A DNA stretch of 51,826 bases, from the IMG/VR virus record IMGVR_UViG_3300031902_000012, positions 1 to 51,826 of that record. The stretch is one strand, 5' to 3'. The position numbers and the translations under genes are program-made. Below are positions 16,709-24,265 of this stretch, one piece after another; position 1 is the stretch's first letter, and every line of letters starts with the position of its first letter. The notes beneath the pieces are model-generated. The model worked only from the letters and a program-made list of their open reading frames with translations. It searched no databases and was not told the origin of the DNA. This DNA is from a virus.

Positions 16709-17125
16709 ATGTTCTACCGGCCGGGCGGCAGCGCAGGGCGGATCAACGCGCAGTACGATCAGGTCTACACGGACCAGATCGGCGGTGCGACCGCGTGGCT
16801 GCCGATCAACGAGGGCTTCAAGATCGCGGTCAATATTGCTCGCGCCTCGATCGTGTTCGGCAACTCGGCGGCCAGCGCCGTGACGCCATCGCCGATCGCG
16901 CCCGAGGTCCAGGTGTTGATGGAGCGCAAGATGTTCGGCGGCGACCCGGATGCCGCTGCGATCGCGGTCAACCAGTGGCAGAACGAGGTCATCGCGACGA
17001 CAGTCAAGGCGCAGGCCATGGGCTGGGTGCGGCTCCGCGTTGTGAACATCAACAACAGCGACGGGACCGGCGTGCTGCTGGCGCTGCAGATCAGCAAGAA
17101 CGGCGACGCCAATGTCGGGGTTTGA
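16709..17125 (+). CDS. Hypothetical structural protein
   Basis: A 138-residue protein starting one base after the previous stop. Mixed alpha/beta sequence with no cysteine, no signal peptide and a C-terminal beta pattern (WVRLRVVNINNSDGTGVLL). It overlaps the fibre-base gene 17112 by 14 bases. Possibly a minor tail component, judged by neighbours only. Confidence 0.5.
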   Translation: MFYRPGGSAGRINAQYDQVYTDQIGGATAWLPINEGFKIAVNIARASIVFGNSAASAVTPSPIAPEVQVLMERKMFGGDPDAAAIAVNQWQNEVIATTVKAQAMGWVRLRVVNINNSDGTGVLLALQISKNGDANVGV

Positions 17126-18059
17126 GACCGGGGCGCGCGTCAAGCAGTTCGGCTCAATCTTGCGCGGCTTCGGGCCGCCGGTGCCGCAGGCCGGCGTTGT
17201 CGGGGACCTCTACGTCGACACGCAGACCTGGCAGCTTTTCAATAAGCGATTCGCCGAAGCGGGCGTCGACCCGTGGGGGCACTACCTGTTCATCGTCCCG
17301 CCGACCTACCGCACGACCCTGAAATGGTTCAGCGCCTACCCGCCCGGTGACGACATTGGCGTGAACGGCGATTATTGCCTGGCGTGGGCAGGCTGGGCCA
17401 ATTACGGCCTGCAGCCCTCAATTTACGGCCCGAAGGCGCTCGGCACCTGGCCCGAAAACGGCAACGGCCCCAACACCACGATCGCGGCGCTCGGTGCCGG
17501 CACGGTGTTGCCGGTCGGCCTGCTGGACGAAGGCAGCGCCATTACCTACTCGACGTCGTCGCAGTTGATCGTCGTTGGCCTGCTCGACGAATATATTCTG
17601 GCTGTCCCGGCGACCGCGAACGCTGGCGACCCGGTGTCGCAGCTCGGCTTGCAGTCGGGGCCGGCGCTCGTGCCCGTCACCCTCAACCCGCTTTACACCG
17701 CAACGGACGAGATAATCCTCAGCGGCAGCGCCGGTACAGCTCGGCTTCCAGCCGCCGCCGCGACGGTCGTCATCGCGGTGTCGGATCTTGAGGTCGGCAT
17801 CGATTCGGCGTCGGCGCCAACCTCGGTCACGCTGCCGAGCGTCGCTGCGTGGGCCGCGGCCAACCCGAGCAGCCTGGAATTGACCGTGTTCGATTACACC
17901 GGCCACGCGCTCGCGAACAACATCACGCCGACGCTGAACGGGACCGACGTGTTCACGCAGGGCGTCGTGCCCGTGATCTTGAACAACTACGGCGAGTTCA
18001 AGCTGCGTCCGATCATCACCGGCGGCGTCAACCAGTGGTTTGTGAGGGCCGTCGGATGA
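17112..18059 (+). CDS. Fibre-base-like protein (paralogue of 18820-19230)
   Basis: A 315-residue protein. The N-terminal 115 residues (RVKQFGSILRGFGPPVPQAG ... NYGLQPSIYGPKALGTWP) are closely repeated in 18820-19230. A Val/Leu/Thr-rich beta region follows, with VTLNPLYT near residue 194, and a C-terminal beta domain ending WFVRAVG. No signal peptide and a single cysteine. Its stop overlaps the start of the signal-peptide gene 18056 (ATGA). Probably an adaptor or base of a tail fibre. Confidence 0.6.
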   Translation: MSGFETGARVKQFGSILRGFGPPVPQAGVVGDLYVDTQTWQLFNKRFAEAGVDPWGHYLFIVPPTYRTTLKWFSAYPPGDDIGVNGDYCLAWAGWANYGLQPSIYGPKALGTWPENGNGPNTTIAALGAGTVLPVGLLDEGSAITYSTSSQLIVVGLLDEYILAVPATANAGDPVSQLGLQSGPALVPVTLNPLYTATDEIILSGSAGTARLPAAAATVVIAVSDLEVGIDSASAPTSVTLPSVAAWAAANPSSLELTVFDYTGHALANNITPTLNGTDVFTQGVVPVILNNYGEFKLRPIITGGVNQWFVRAVG

Positions 18060-18823
18060 GACTGATTGCGGCAGTACTGCTGACCTTTTTCTCGAACGTG
18101 GCGTTCGCGCAGTCGGGCCTCATTCCGCAGAACTCGGTCGTGGCGGGGCCGACGGCCGGCGGCCAGGGCTTTCCGCGCGCCAGGTCGCTCACGGCCGCGG
18201 ATCTGCCGTTTCTCGGCACTGGTGTGGGGGCCGCACTCGGCACAGCCGTAGGCTCGGCGGGGTCGGTCGTCCTCAATGGCGGCGCGCTCGGTACGCCTTC
18301 GTCAGGCGTCGGAACGAACCTCACCGCGCTAAATGCATCCAACCTCGCGAGCGGCACCGTGCCAACTGCGCAGCTGCCCGCCGGCCAGTACCCGGGTACG
18401 GCGACGAACGACAACGCCTGCACGACATGTGCCGGGGCATTCCTTTCGTCGAACGTCATCGTCGCTTCGGCGGTGTCGCTCACGACCGCGACGCCCAAGG
18501 ACATCACCACGCTGACCTTGACCGCGGGCGATTGGGACGTGTCGGGCATGTGCGAGACGCAGCCGACCGGCGGCGCCGTCGTGACCGGGTTCATATGCGC
18601 GATCGGGCCGACGCTGAACACGCTCAACACGACGGTGTCGGACAGCAGCGCTTTCAGCCTGGACAGCTCGACGCAGGCCGCGAGTGCGAACCTGTCGCTC
18701 ACGACGGACACGGCCCGCATTTCCTTGGCCGGATCTGCGACGTACCACCTCGTGGCGCAGGCGACGTTTGCGAGCGGCACGGTGGGCGGGTTTGGCAAGA
18801 TCAGAGCGCGGCGGATGCGATGA
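18056..18823 (+). CDS. Signal-peptide-bearing tail-fibre-like protein
   Basis: A 255-residue protein. Residues 1-18 form a Sec signal peptide (MRLIAAVLLTFFSNVAFA, then Q). The mature protein contains the tail-fibre motif LNASNLASGTVPTAQLP (about residues 92-108) and a beta-rich C-terminal domain with cysteine pairs (DNACTTC, SGMCETQ...GFIC). It is translationally coupled to 17112 before it and 18820 after it, both of which lack signal peptides. Confidence 0.7.
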   Translation: MRLIAAVLLTFFSNVAFAQSGLIPQNSVVAGPTAGGQGFPRARSLTAADLPFLGTGVGAALGTAVGSAGSVVLNGGALGTPSSGVGTNLTALNASNLASGTVPTAQLPAGQYPGTATNDNACTTCAGAFLSSNVIVASAVSLTTATPKDITTLTLTAGDWDVSGMCETQPTGGAVVTGFICAIGPTLNTLNTTVSDSSAFSLDSSTQAASANLSLTTDTARISLAGSATYHLVAQATFASGTVGGFGKIRARRMR

Positions 18824-19230
18824 GCGGCTTCGGTTCCATCGCGCGCGTCAAGCAGTTCGGCGCAATCCTGCGCGGGCTTGGCCCCCCTGTGCCGCAAGCT
18901 GGCGTGGTCGGGGATCTGTATATTGATGGGCAGACGTTCCAGCTTTTCAACAAGCGATTCGGAGCCGCCGGGCCGGACCCCTGGGGCCGCTATCTGTTCG
19001 TGGTGCCGCCCACCTACCAGATAGCTTTGAAGTGGTTCACGGCATCCGCACCGGCGAAGGATCTCGGCGTGAACGGCGATTACTGCCTGCTGTGGGGCGG
19101 CTACCCAAACTACGGCCTGCAGCCCTCAATCTTCGGGCCTAAAGCCGCCGGCGCGTGGCCGGGGTCTGCAACGCCGGTCGCCGTGACGCTGAATCCTCTC
19201 TACACCGGAGAGGACGTGCATGGCATATAG
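18820..19230 (+). CDS. Short fibre-base-like paralogue of 17112
   Basis: A 136-residue protein that repeats the N-terminal domain of 17112-18059 (RVKQFGAILRGLGPPVPQAG ... LQPSIFGPKAAGAWP) and then jumps to a VAVTLNPLYTGEDV end matching residues about 190-200 of the longer copy. It looks like the longer gene with its middle and C-terminal domain lost. Coupled to 18056 (ATGA) and overlapping 19220 by 11 bases. Confidence 0.6.
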   Translation: MSGFGSIARVKQFGAILRGLGPPVPQAGVVGDLYIDGQTFQLFNKRFGAAGPDPWGRYLFVVPPTYQIALKWFTASAPAKDLGVNGDYCLLWGGYPNYGLQPSIFGPKAAGAWPGSATPVAVTLNPLYTGEDVHGI

Positions 19231-20380
19231 CCCGACTACAGACTTCGTCGGACTTTGGCGCGCGAGCGGCGGTAACGTTTCGAAGCTCGAAATGCCGGGC
19301 CTGGATTTCGTCGTCGCGGCTCTCGGCCGCGCGGGGCTGATCACGGTCACCGCATCGGCGACCGCGCCAGTCGCCAACCAGGCGACCACAGCGTGGCTGC
19401 ACACGGCGTCGCCGAGTTCGAGCGCCGAAGGTGCGCTGAACCTCTGGAACGCGTCCGCGAGCGCCTACGCGCCCGCCACACCCCCACTGTTCCTGGCCTT
19501 CCTGGACGCGTGCACGGGCGCCAACGGGGTGTCGTGGTGGACGTCCACCGGCGGTCCGCCGTTGAACACCGTGGGCCTGAATGGAGACTTCGCCGTCCGG
19601 CTCGACCAACCAGGCGGCATCTACGGGCCGAAGGTCGCGGGCGCGTGGCCCGCAACGCCGCTGCCCGGCACAACGACGGCCTTCATCAGTGCGGATCTCG
19701 ACGCAGCATTCGGCGCGGCTACCGGCGAAATGCTGTTCCGCGGCATCTCGCTATGGCAGGGGCTCCCGATCGGCGCTGCGGACACGATCCTGTCGCCGGT
19801 GTCTGGCGTTCCCGCCTGGCGAACGCTGAACGTGCTGCTTGACGAGATCTTTGGGACGACACGCGGCTCTATTCTGTCGCGTGGTGCGTCCGCGTGGGCC
19901 GGCATCCCGCCAGGGGCAGCGGGCACCGTGATCAAGTCCAACGGCCCTGGCGCCGACCCATCCTATGCGGTGCCTGAGTTTGCCAGCGGCACTTCGATGC
20001 TGTTCTATCAGGCGACAGCCCCGACCGGATGGACCAAGCGAACGGACACCAACGACATCGGCCTGCGCCTGACAGGCGGCGGAACCGGCGGCACGATCAG
20101 CGGCAGTGTGGCCTTTTCGACGGTGTTCGGGCAGACAGCTACGGGCGGCACCGCGATTAGCGTTGCGCAGATGCCGGCGCATCACCACACGACAACAGCG
20201 GATGGGCTGCCGGTCGAATACGCCGGCGCCGGCAGTTCAGGCGTCACTTCCGCGGGCGTAGCGCAGCCGACGCAAACATCGGTTTTCAGCATGGCCGACA
20301 ACGGCGGCGGATTGCCGCACACGCACTCCATCAACATGCAGCTCACGTATGCGGACGTGATTGTTTGCGTGAAGAACTGA
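19220..20380 (+). CDS. Tail fibre protein with tail-collar domain
   Basis: A 386-residue protein. The first 105 residues (MAYSPTTDFVGLW ... LEMPGLDFVVAALGRAGL) are shared with 20388-21005. The C-terminal part (about residues 260-386) is a phage tail-collar domain: QATAPTGW, QMPAHHHTT, LPHTHSINM and YADVIVCVKN, where the histidines would bind metal ions in a trimer. No signal peptide. Likely a host-binding fibre with the shared N-terminal domain serving as the attachment part. Confidence 0.7.
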   Translation: MAYSPTTDFVGLWRASGGNVSKLEMPGLDFVVAALGRAGLITVTASATAPVANQATTAWLHTASPSSSAEGALNLWNASASAYAPATPPLFLAFLDACTGANGVSWWTSTGGPPLNTVGLNGDFAVRLDQPGGIYGPKVAGAWPATPLPGTTTAFISADLDAAFGAATGEMLFRGISLWQGLPIGAADTILSPVSGVPAWRTLNVLLDEIFGTTRGSILSRGASAWAGIPPGAAGTVIKSNGPGADPSYAVPEFASGTSMLFYQATAPTGWTKRTDTNDIGLRLTGGGTGGTISGSVAFSTVFGQTATGGTAISVAQMPAHHHTTTADGLPVEYAGAGSSGVTSAGVAQPTQTSVFSMADNGGGLPHTHSINMQLTYADVIVCVKN

Positions 20381-20387
20381 GGATGCA

Positions 20388-21005
20388 ATGAGCTACGCAC
20401 CCACGACCGATTTTATTGCGCTGTTGCGACTCACGGCCAACGGCGTCCGGAACGAACGCATGCCGGGGCTCGACTACGTCGTCTCTGCGCTCGCGCGGGC
20501 CGGGCTGCTCAACATTTCGGTCAGCCAGACTGCGCCCGTTACGAACCAAGCGGCGACCGCATGGTTTCGTCCTGCGGTACCAACGTGGACCGCGGAGGGT
20601 ATACTCTACCTCTGGAACGCCACGACGTCAGCTTACGAGGTTGCCACGCCCGCGTTGTGGACCGCATTTCTGGTGGGCGCGTCGTCGGGCTATCTGTTTC
20701 AATCGGTGGCGTCTGGCTCTGCCACGATTAACCCCGGCGTATCGTTGCTGGCTATCCAACGCGTCAGCCCGACTGCAACGGCGTTGCTGCTGCCCAACCT
20801 CGGCGCGCAGTGGAATTCGGGCCGCGAGCTCCGGATCGTCGATTTCTCGACGGCCCTCACCGTGCACACCACCACGCTGACGACTCCTGATGGTTCCACC
20901 ATCATGCAAAAAACATCATGGAGTCTGCGATCAACTCCCGACAGCCTTGCAGGCGTCATGTTGACGCCGTCCCCAAATCTCAACTCGTGGGTCATCACGC
21001 CATGA
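20388..21005 (+). CDS. Fibre protein sharing the N-terminal domain of 19220
   Basis: A 205-residue protein. Residues 1-100 (MSYAPTTDFIALLRL ... MPGLDYVVSALARAGLL) closely follow 19220; the C-terminal half differs (beta-rich, ending LNSWVITP). No signal peptide and no cysteine. Its stop overlaps the ATG of the signal-peptide gene 21002, repeating the non-secreted/secreted pairing. Confidence 0.6.
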   Translation: MSYAPTTDFIALLRLTANGVRNERMPGLDYVVSALARAGLLNISVSQTAPVTNQAATAWFRPAVPTWTAEGILYLWNATTSAYEVATPALWTAFLVGASSGYLFQSVASGSATINPGVSLLAIQRVSPTATALLLPNLGAQWNSGRELRIVDFSTALTVHTTTLTTPDGSTIMQKTSWSLRSTPDSLAGVMLTPSPNLNSWVITP

Positions 21006-22411
21006 AGAAGCTGCTTGTTGCTTTTGCCGCGCTGCTGCTCGCGGCGCCCGCTGCTGCTCAGTGGCAGACGCCGAATCACTCTATCCCGATCGGCCAAGGC
21101 GGCGGCGTTACGGGTTTCAACAGCGTAGGCCCCGCGGCGGCAGACCTGCCGCTTGTCGGCAACGGCGCGAGCGCAGACCCGTCGTTTCGTGTGCTACCCA
21201 ACGCAGGGCTCGCAAACCCGACTGTTTCGGTGAACGGCGTAACGTGCGTGTTGGGTTCGTCGTGCATCCCTGGTTTCATGAATTCGTTCACCGTCAGCCA
21301 CGCAATCGCGCCTGCGGATTGCGGCGGCATCGTCCAGATGGGGTCGGGCGCGCAAACGGGATTGACACTGACGCTGCCGGCCAGCCCCCTGAGCAACGGC
21401 TTTACGGGTCCGTGCCCGGTGACGATAATTGGGCAGGCGTCCCGCGCAATCATACTCTCTGGCTTCTCCGGGTTGGCGCTTACATCCCCGAACATGCTGT
21501 GGCCAACGAAGTCGTTTTCAGTGGCGATCAACAGTGCGGGCGCATGGGCACTGACCGCTCCGGACGGCCGCTACCGCCCACTCGGGACGTTGACGCTTAC
21601 GGTCGACACCAGCGGCAGTGACGCCGCGGGAGACGGTCTCGGGGTTGGCGGCGCAACGTCGTTCCGCAATATCCAGACCTGCATGAACGCGATTTCGAAT
21701 TTTTTCGATTTCACGGCCACCGGCAGTCAGCCGACGTGCGGGCCGACAGTGGGGCAGACGTTTACGGAAGCGTTGACGTGGGCGTGGCCCCCGGTAGGGA
21801 CCAACACGCTGAACCTCGCGGGGCAAGGCGGCGCATTCATCCTGCGATCGCCGAGCGCGGCGCCGGCGCTGTTCGCCGGTAACGGCGCCAACATTCAGCT
21901 TACCAACATCACGATCACAGGAACGGGGGCTGGTTGCGGCACTGGGTGTATTCACGTCAGCATGCACAACGCCAGCGTCGTAGAGCCACTGGCGGGCGTG
22001 ACTTGCGACAACACAGGCGCCGGCGGTGCTTGTTTCAAGACCGACATCAACACCGCGGGCGGCGCCCGCCTGAACATCGACAACGGGCTCACCGTGTCGG
22101 GCACTGTCGGTACCATCGTGGATCTCAACGGCGGATCCTCGATGATATGGAATTCGACGCTTGTCGCTTCGGGCCTGACGCTGGCCCAAGTGTTCGCCGG
22201 TCGAGGCGCGGGTACGAATCTGGTGCTCCAGGGCAACTTCGGCGTCTCCGGTAGCTTCGGCACCGCGAGGCAGTGGGCGATCCTGAATAACGCCACGCTG
22301 TGCAACGTCAGCGGCGTGGCCGTCCCCGGCAGCACCGCAGGAATCGCTTCCGGTGCCGGCTTTGCGGCGGGTGTGATCGTCAACAGCGGGACGTCCGCCA
22401 GCGCCTGCTGA
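21002..22411 (+). CDS. Signal-peptide-bearing Cys-rich fibre/spike-like protein
   Basis: A 469-residue protein. Residues 1-19 are a Sec signal peptide (MKKLLVAFAALLLAAPAAA, then Q). A fibre-like N-terminal part (GFNSVGPAAADLPLVGNG) is followed by a Gly/Thr-rich body with a beta-helix look (IQLTNITITGTGAGCGTGC, VSMHNASVV, LNIDNGLTVSG). At least a dozen cysteines occur, many as close pairs. Parallel beta-helix folds are common in phage spikes and polysaccharide lyases; no catalytic motif is clear. Coupled to 20388. Last gene before the lysis cluster. Confidence 0.65.
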   Translation: MKKLLVAFAALLLAAPAAAQWQTPNHSIPIGQGGGVTGFNSVGPAAADLPLVGNGASADPSFRVLPNAGLANPTVSVNGVTCVLGSSCIPGFMNSFTVSHAIAPADCGGIVQMGSGAQTGLTLTLPASPLSNGFTGPCPVTIIGQASRAIILSGFSGLALTSPNMLWPTKSFSVAINSAGAWALTAPDGRYRPLGTLTLTVDTSGSDAAGDGLGVGGATSFRNIQTCMNAISNFFDFTATGSQPTCGPTVGQTFTEALTWAWPPVGTNTLNLAGQGGAFILRSPSAAPALFAGNGANIQLTNITITGTGAGCGTGCIHVSMHNASVVEPLAGVTCDNTGAGGACFKTDINTAGGARLNIDNGLTVSGTVGTIVDLNGGSSMIWNSTLVASGLTLAQVFAGRGAGTNLVLQGNFGVSGSFGTARQWAILNNATLCNVSGVAVPGSTAGIASGAGFAAGVIVNSGTSASAC

Positions 22412-22428
22412 AGGCTTGCCCTCGGCCC

Positions 22429-22456
22429 CCGTGTCAGGTATGACAGTCTGACACGG
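22429..22456 (+). promoter_or_regulatory. Perfect dyad between fibre and lysis genes
   Basis: CCGTGTCAG, a ten-base loop, CTGACACGG. It lies after the stop of 21002-22411 and ends eleven bases before the endolysin ATG (22467); the second arm runs into CGGAGG, the ribosome site. No T-run, so either a weak terminator or a hairpin limiting lysin translation. Confidence 0.55.
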
Positions 22457-22466
22457 AGGCTGCCTC

Positions 22467-23237
22467 ATGGAACCGGCATCGATTCGCTTCAAGAACCCCG
22501 GCGCGATGTGGGGCAACGCGCTGGCCCGGAAATGGGGCGCGGAAGCGAAGGCCGTTGTTCTGCATGACGGACTCGGACAGGGCAACAATATTGCCGTGTT
22601 CCCGACCTACGTCGCCGGGATCTGCGCGCAGCTAGATCTCTGGCGCACCTCCAAGAACTATCACAACAAGCGGTTTGAAGACGCGATTCGGATCTGGTCG
22701 GGCGGCAACTATGCCAGCTCCTATGTCCAGTTCGTCACCTCGCGCGTGCCCGGCATGACCGCAGATACGGTCATGAATGACGCGTTTCTCGGCGGCCCGT
22801 CCAGTATCGAGTTCCTGAAAGCGCAGGCGTGGCGCGAAGCCGGCAAGAAGTACCCCGCACCCGATTCGGACTTCCAGGAGGCGCATCGCCGCGTGTTCGA
22901 CCGCGCCGCCGTCGCGCAGCCGATGCCCGTTCCAGAGCCCGCCCTGCCCGCGCGCGACACCGCGTGGCTGCAGCGCAGCTTGAACACGTTGGGTGCCGCA
23001 CCGCCGCTCGTGGTTGACGGGATCGTGGGGCCGAAGCTCCGCGGCGCAATTCAAGGCTATCAACAGCAGCACGGCCTTGACGTCGACGGTCTCATCGGCC
23101 CGGCGACGCTGCGACAGATCGACATCGATCTGGCCGCGCTCAAGCCAACGCCCGCGCCACCGATCGCCAAGGTTGCGGCGCCCGGCCCCGACTTCTTCGA
23201 ATATCTCAAAGGTTTCTTCTTCAAGACGAAAGGGTAA
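22467..23237 (+). CDS. Endolysin: peptidoglycan hydrolase with C-terminal PG-binding domain
   Basis: A 256-residue protein. The N-terminal domain (RFKNPGAMWGN ... NNIAVFPTYVAGICAQLDLW ... AIRIWSGGNY) resembles the NNPGN-type phage cell-wall hydrolases. Residues about 165-215 form a PG_binding_1 domain (VDGIVGPKLRGAIQGYQQQH, DVDGLIGPATLRQI). No signal peptide, so export needs the holin. CGGAGG lies just before the ATG. First gene of a tight lysis block leading into the terminase. Confidence 0.8.
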   Translation: MEPASIRFKNPGAMWGNALARKWGAEAKAVVLHDGLGQGNNIAVFPTYVAGICAQLDLWRTSKNYHNKRFEDAIRIWSGGNYASSYVQFVTSRVPGMTADTVMNDAFLGGPSSIEFLKAQAWREAGKKYPAPDSDFQEAHRRVFDRAAVAQPMPVPEPALPARDTAWLQRSLNTLGAAPPLVVDGIVGPKLRGAIQGYQQQHGLDVDGLIGPATLRQIDIDLAALKPTPAPPIAKVAAPGPDFFEYLKGFFFKTKG

Positions 23238-23243
23238 GCACCC

Positions 23244-23408
23244 ATGACCAATCTGACCGTTCTTGGTGACATCTGCCTCGGGCTCGGCTCCTACGCTCTC
23301 GGTGCGTGGACGTGGCCCTACATCCACAAGGCGGCTCTTGGCGCCGAGGCTTACGCCGCCAAGCTGCGCGCGAAGGCCGCCGCGATCACGACGGCGGCGA
23401 GGAGCTGA
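23244..23408 (+). CDS. Small hypothetical protein in the lysis cluster
   Basis: A 54-residue protein (MTNLTVLGDICLGLGSYALG...) with a short hydrophobic N-terminal half containing WTWPY and an Ala/Lys-rich helix at the end. It lies six bases after the endolysin and one base before the holin-like gene. Possibly a spanin or holin modulator; unproven. Confidence 0.5.
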   Translation: MTNLTVLGDICLGLGSYALGAWTWPYIHKAALGAEAYAAKLRAKAAAITTAARS

Positions 23409-23409
23409 C

Positions 23410-23985
23410 ATGGACTGGTCGGCGGTAGGCAAGCTTGTCGGGCCGATGGCCCCCACGATCGGCGGATTGCTGGGCGGTCTTATCCCGTTCCCCGGCGGCG
23501 CCGTGCTGGGTAAGGTCGCGGGCAGCGTGATTGCCGAGGCGCTGGGCGTCGCGCCGACGCCGGAAGCGGTCAGCAACGCCGTCACGACCGGCGACCCGAC
23601 CGCGGTCCAGGCCAAGCTAACCGAGGCTGAAGCCAGGATGCAGGCCGAGGTCGAGAACTTCAAGACGCAACTCGCTGACGTCCAAGATGCGCGCGCAACG
23701 ACCGTCAAATACGTTCAGGCCGGTTCGAACCTGTCGCTTGGCGCGGTCGTCGTCTCGATTGCGGTCTTGGTGGGGTTCATAGGGCTGTCGTTTTTGGCGA
23801 TGAAGCCCGACACGGCCGGCGTCGACAAAAGCGTGACGCTGTACCTGCTCGGCGCATGGCAGAGTCTGGCCACGGCAGCCATCACTTTCTGGATCGGTAG
23901 TTCGTCGGGTTCGGCGGCGAAGTCGGACCAGATCGCTGCGCTTACGCAGGCAGCTGCGATGCCGGCGCGGCCGGTGAAAAAATGA
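23410..23985 (+). CDS. Holin-like protein, three membrane segments
   Basis: A 191-residue protein. A Gly/Ala-rich hydrophobic segment at residues 10-45, a central charged helix (TEAEARMQAEVENFKTQLAD), then two spans at about 112-130 and 146-165, resemble the 3TM holin family known from gene-transfer agents and many phages. It would pore the inner membrane for release of the endolysin encoded just upstream. Its stop overlaps the next start (ATGA). Confidence 0.7.
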   Translation: MDWSAVGKLVGPMAPTIGGLLGGLIPFPGGAVLGKVAGSVIAEALGVAPTPEAVSNAVTTGDPTAVQAKLTEAEARMQAEVENFKTQLADVQDARATTVKYVQAGSNLSLGAVVVSIAVLVGFIGLSFLAMKPDTAGVDKSVTLYLLGAWQSLATAAITFWIGSSSGSAAKSDQIAALTQAAAMPARPVKK

Positions 23986-24101
23986 AGGTGCTCGCGATAT
24001 GCGGCGCAATTTTGGTCTTACCCCTCTGCGCACTGTTCGGCCTGTGGGTGTGGGTGGGGCACCTGCTCGACAAACGAGGCCAAAGGGCTACCAGACGATG
24101 A
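23982..24101 (+). CDS. 39-residue membrane peptide in lysis cluster
   Basis: MKVLAICGAILVLPLCALFG plus WVWVG forms one hydrophobic span; the tail is basic. Both ends overlap neighbours by four bases (ATGA). A spanin-type or anti-holin role is possible by position. Confidence 0.5.
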   Translation: MKVLAICGAILVLPLCALFGLWVWVGHLLDKRGQRATRR

Positions 24102-24265
24102 AAACGCTGCTCATTGTTATGACCACGGTCGCCGTTGTGTGGTCGTTGCTGGTTCTCGCCTTCAACGCTTTGCGTGCCGGCACCACTGATTTCGTAGGCG
24201 GCTGGACCATCGGGCTCGTGTGGGCGGTCGTCGGCGCCGTGGACGTGGCGTTGTATTTTGGATGA
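24098..24265 (+). CDS. 55-residue membrane protein in lysis cluster
   Basis: Two hydrophobic stretches (LLIVMTTVAVVWSLLVLAF and TIGLVWAVVGAVDVALYF) separated by a short polar loop. Coupled to 23982 before it and to the terminase after it by ATGA overlaps. Probably an accessory lysis or membrane protein. Confidence 0.55.
   Translation: MKTLLIVMTTVAVVWSLLVLAFNALRAGTTDFVGGWTIGLVWAVVGAVDVALYFG

Noticed and set aside
7739-22411. Diversity-generating retroelement for fibre variation
   Set aside because: No reverse transcriptase gene and no template/variable repeat pair was seen, although fibre domains are duplicated.
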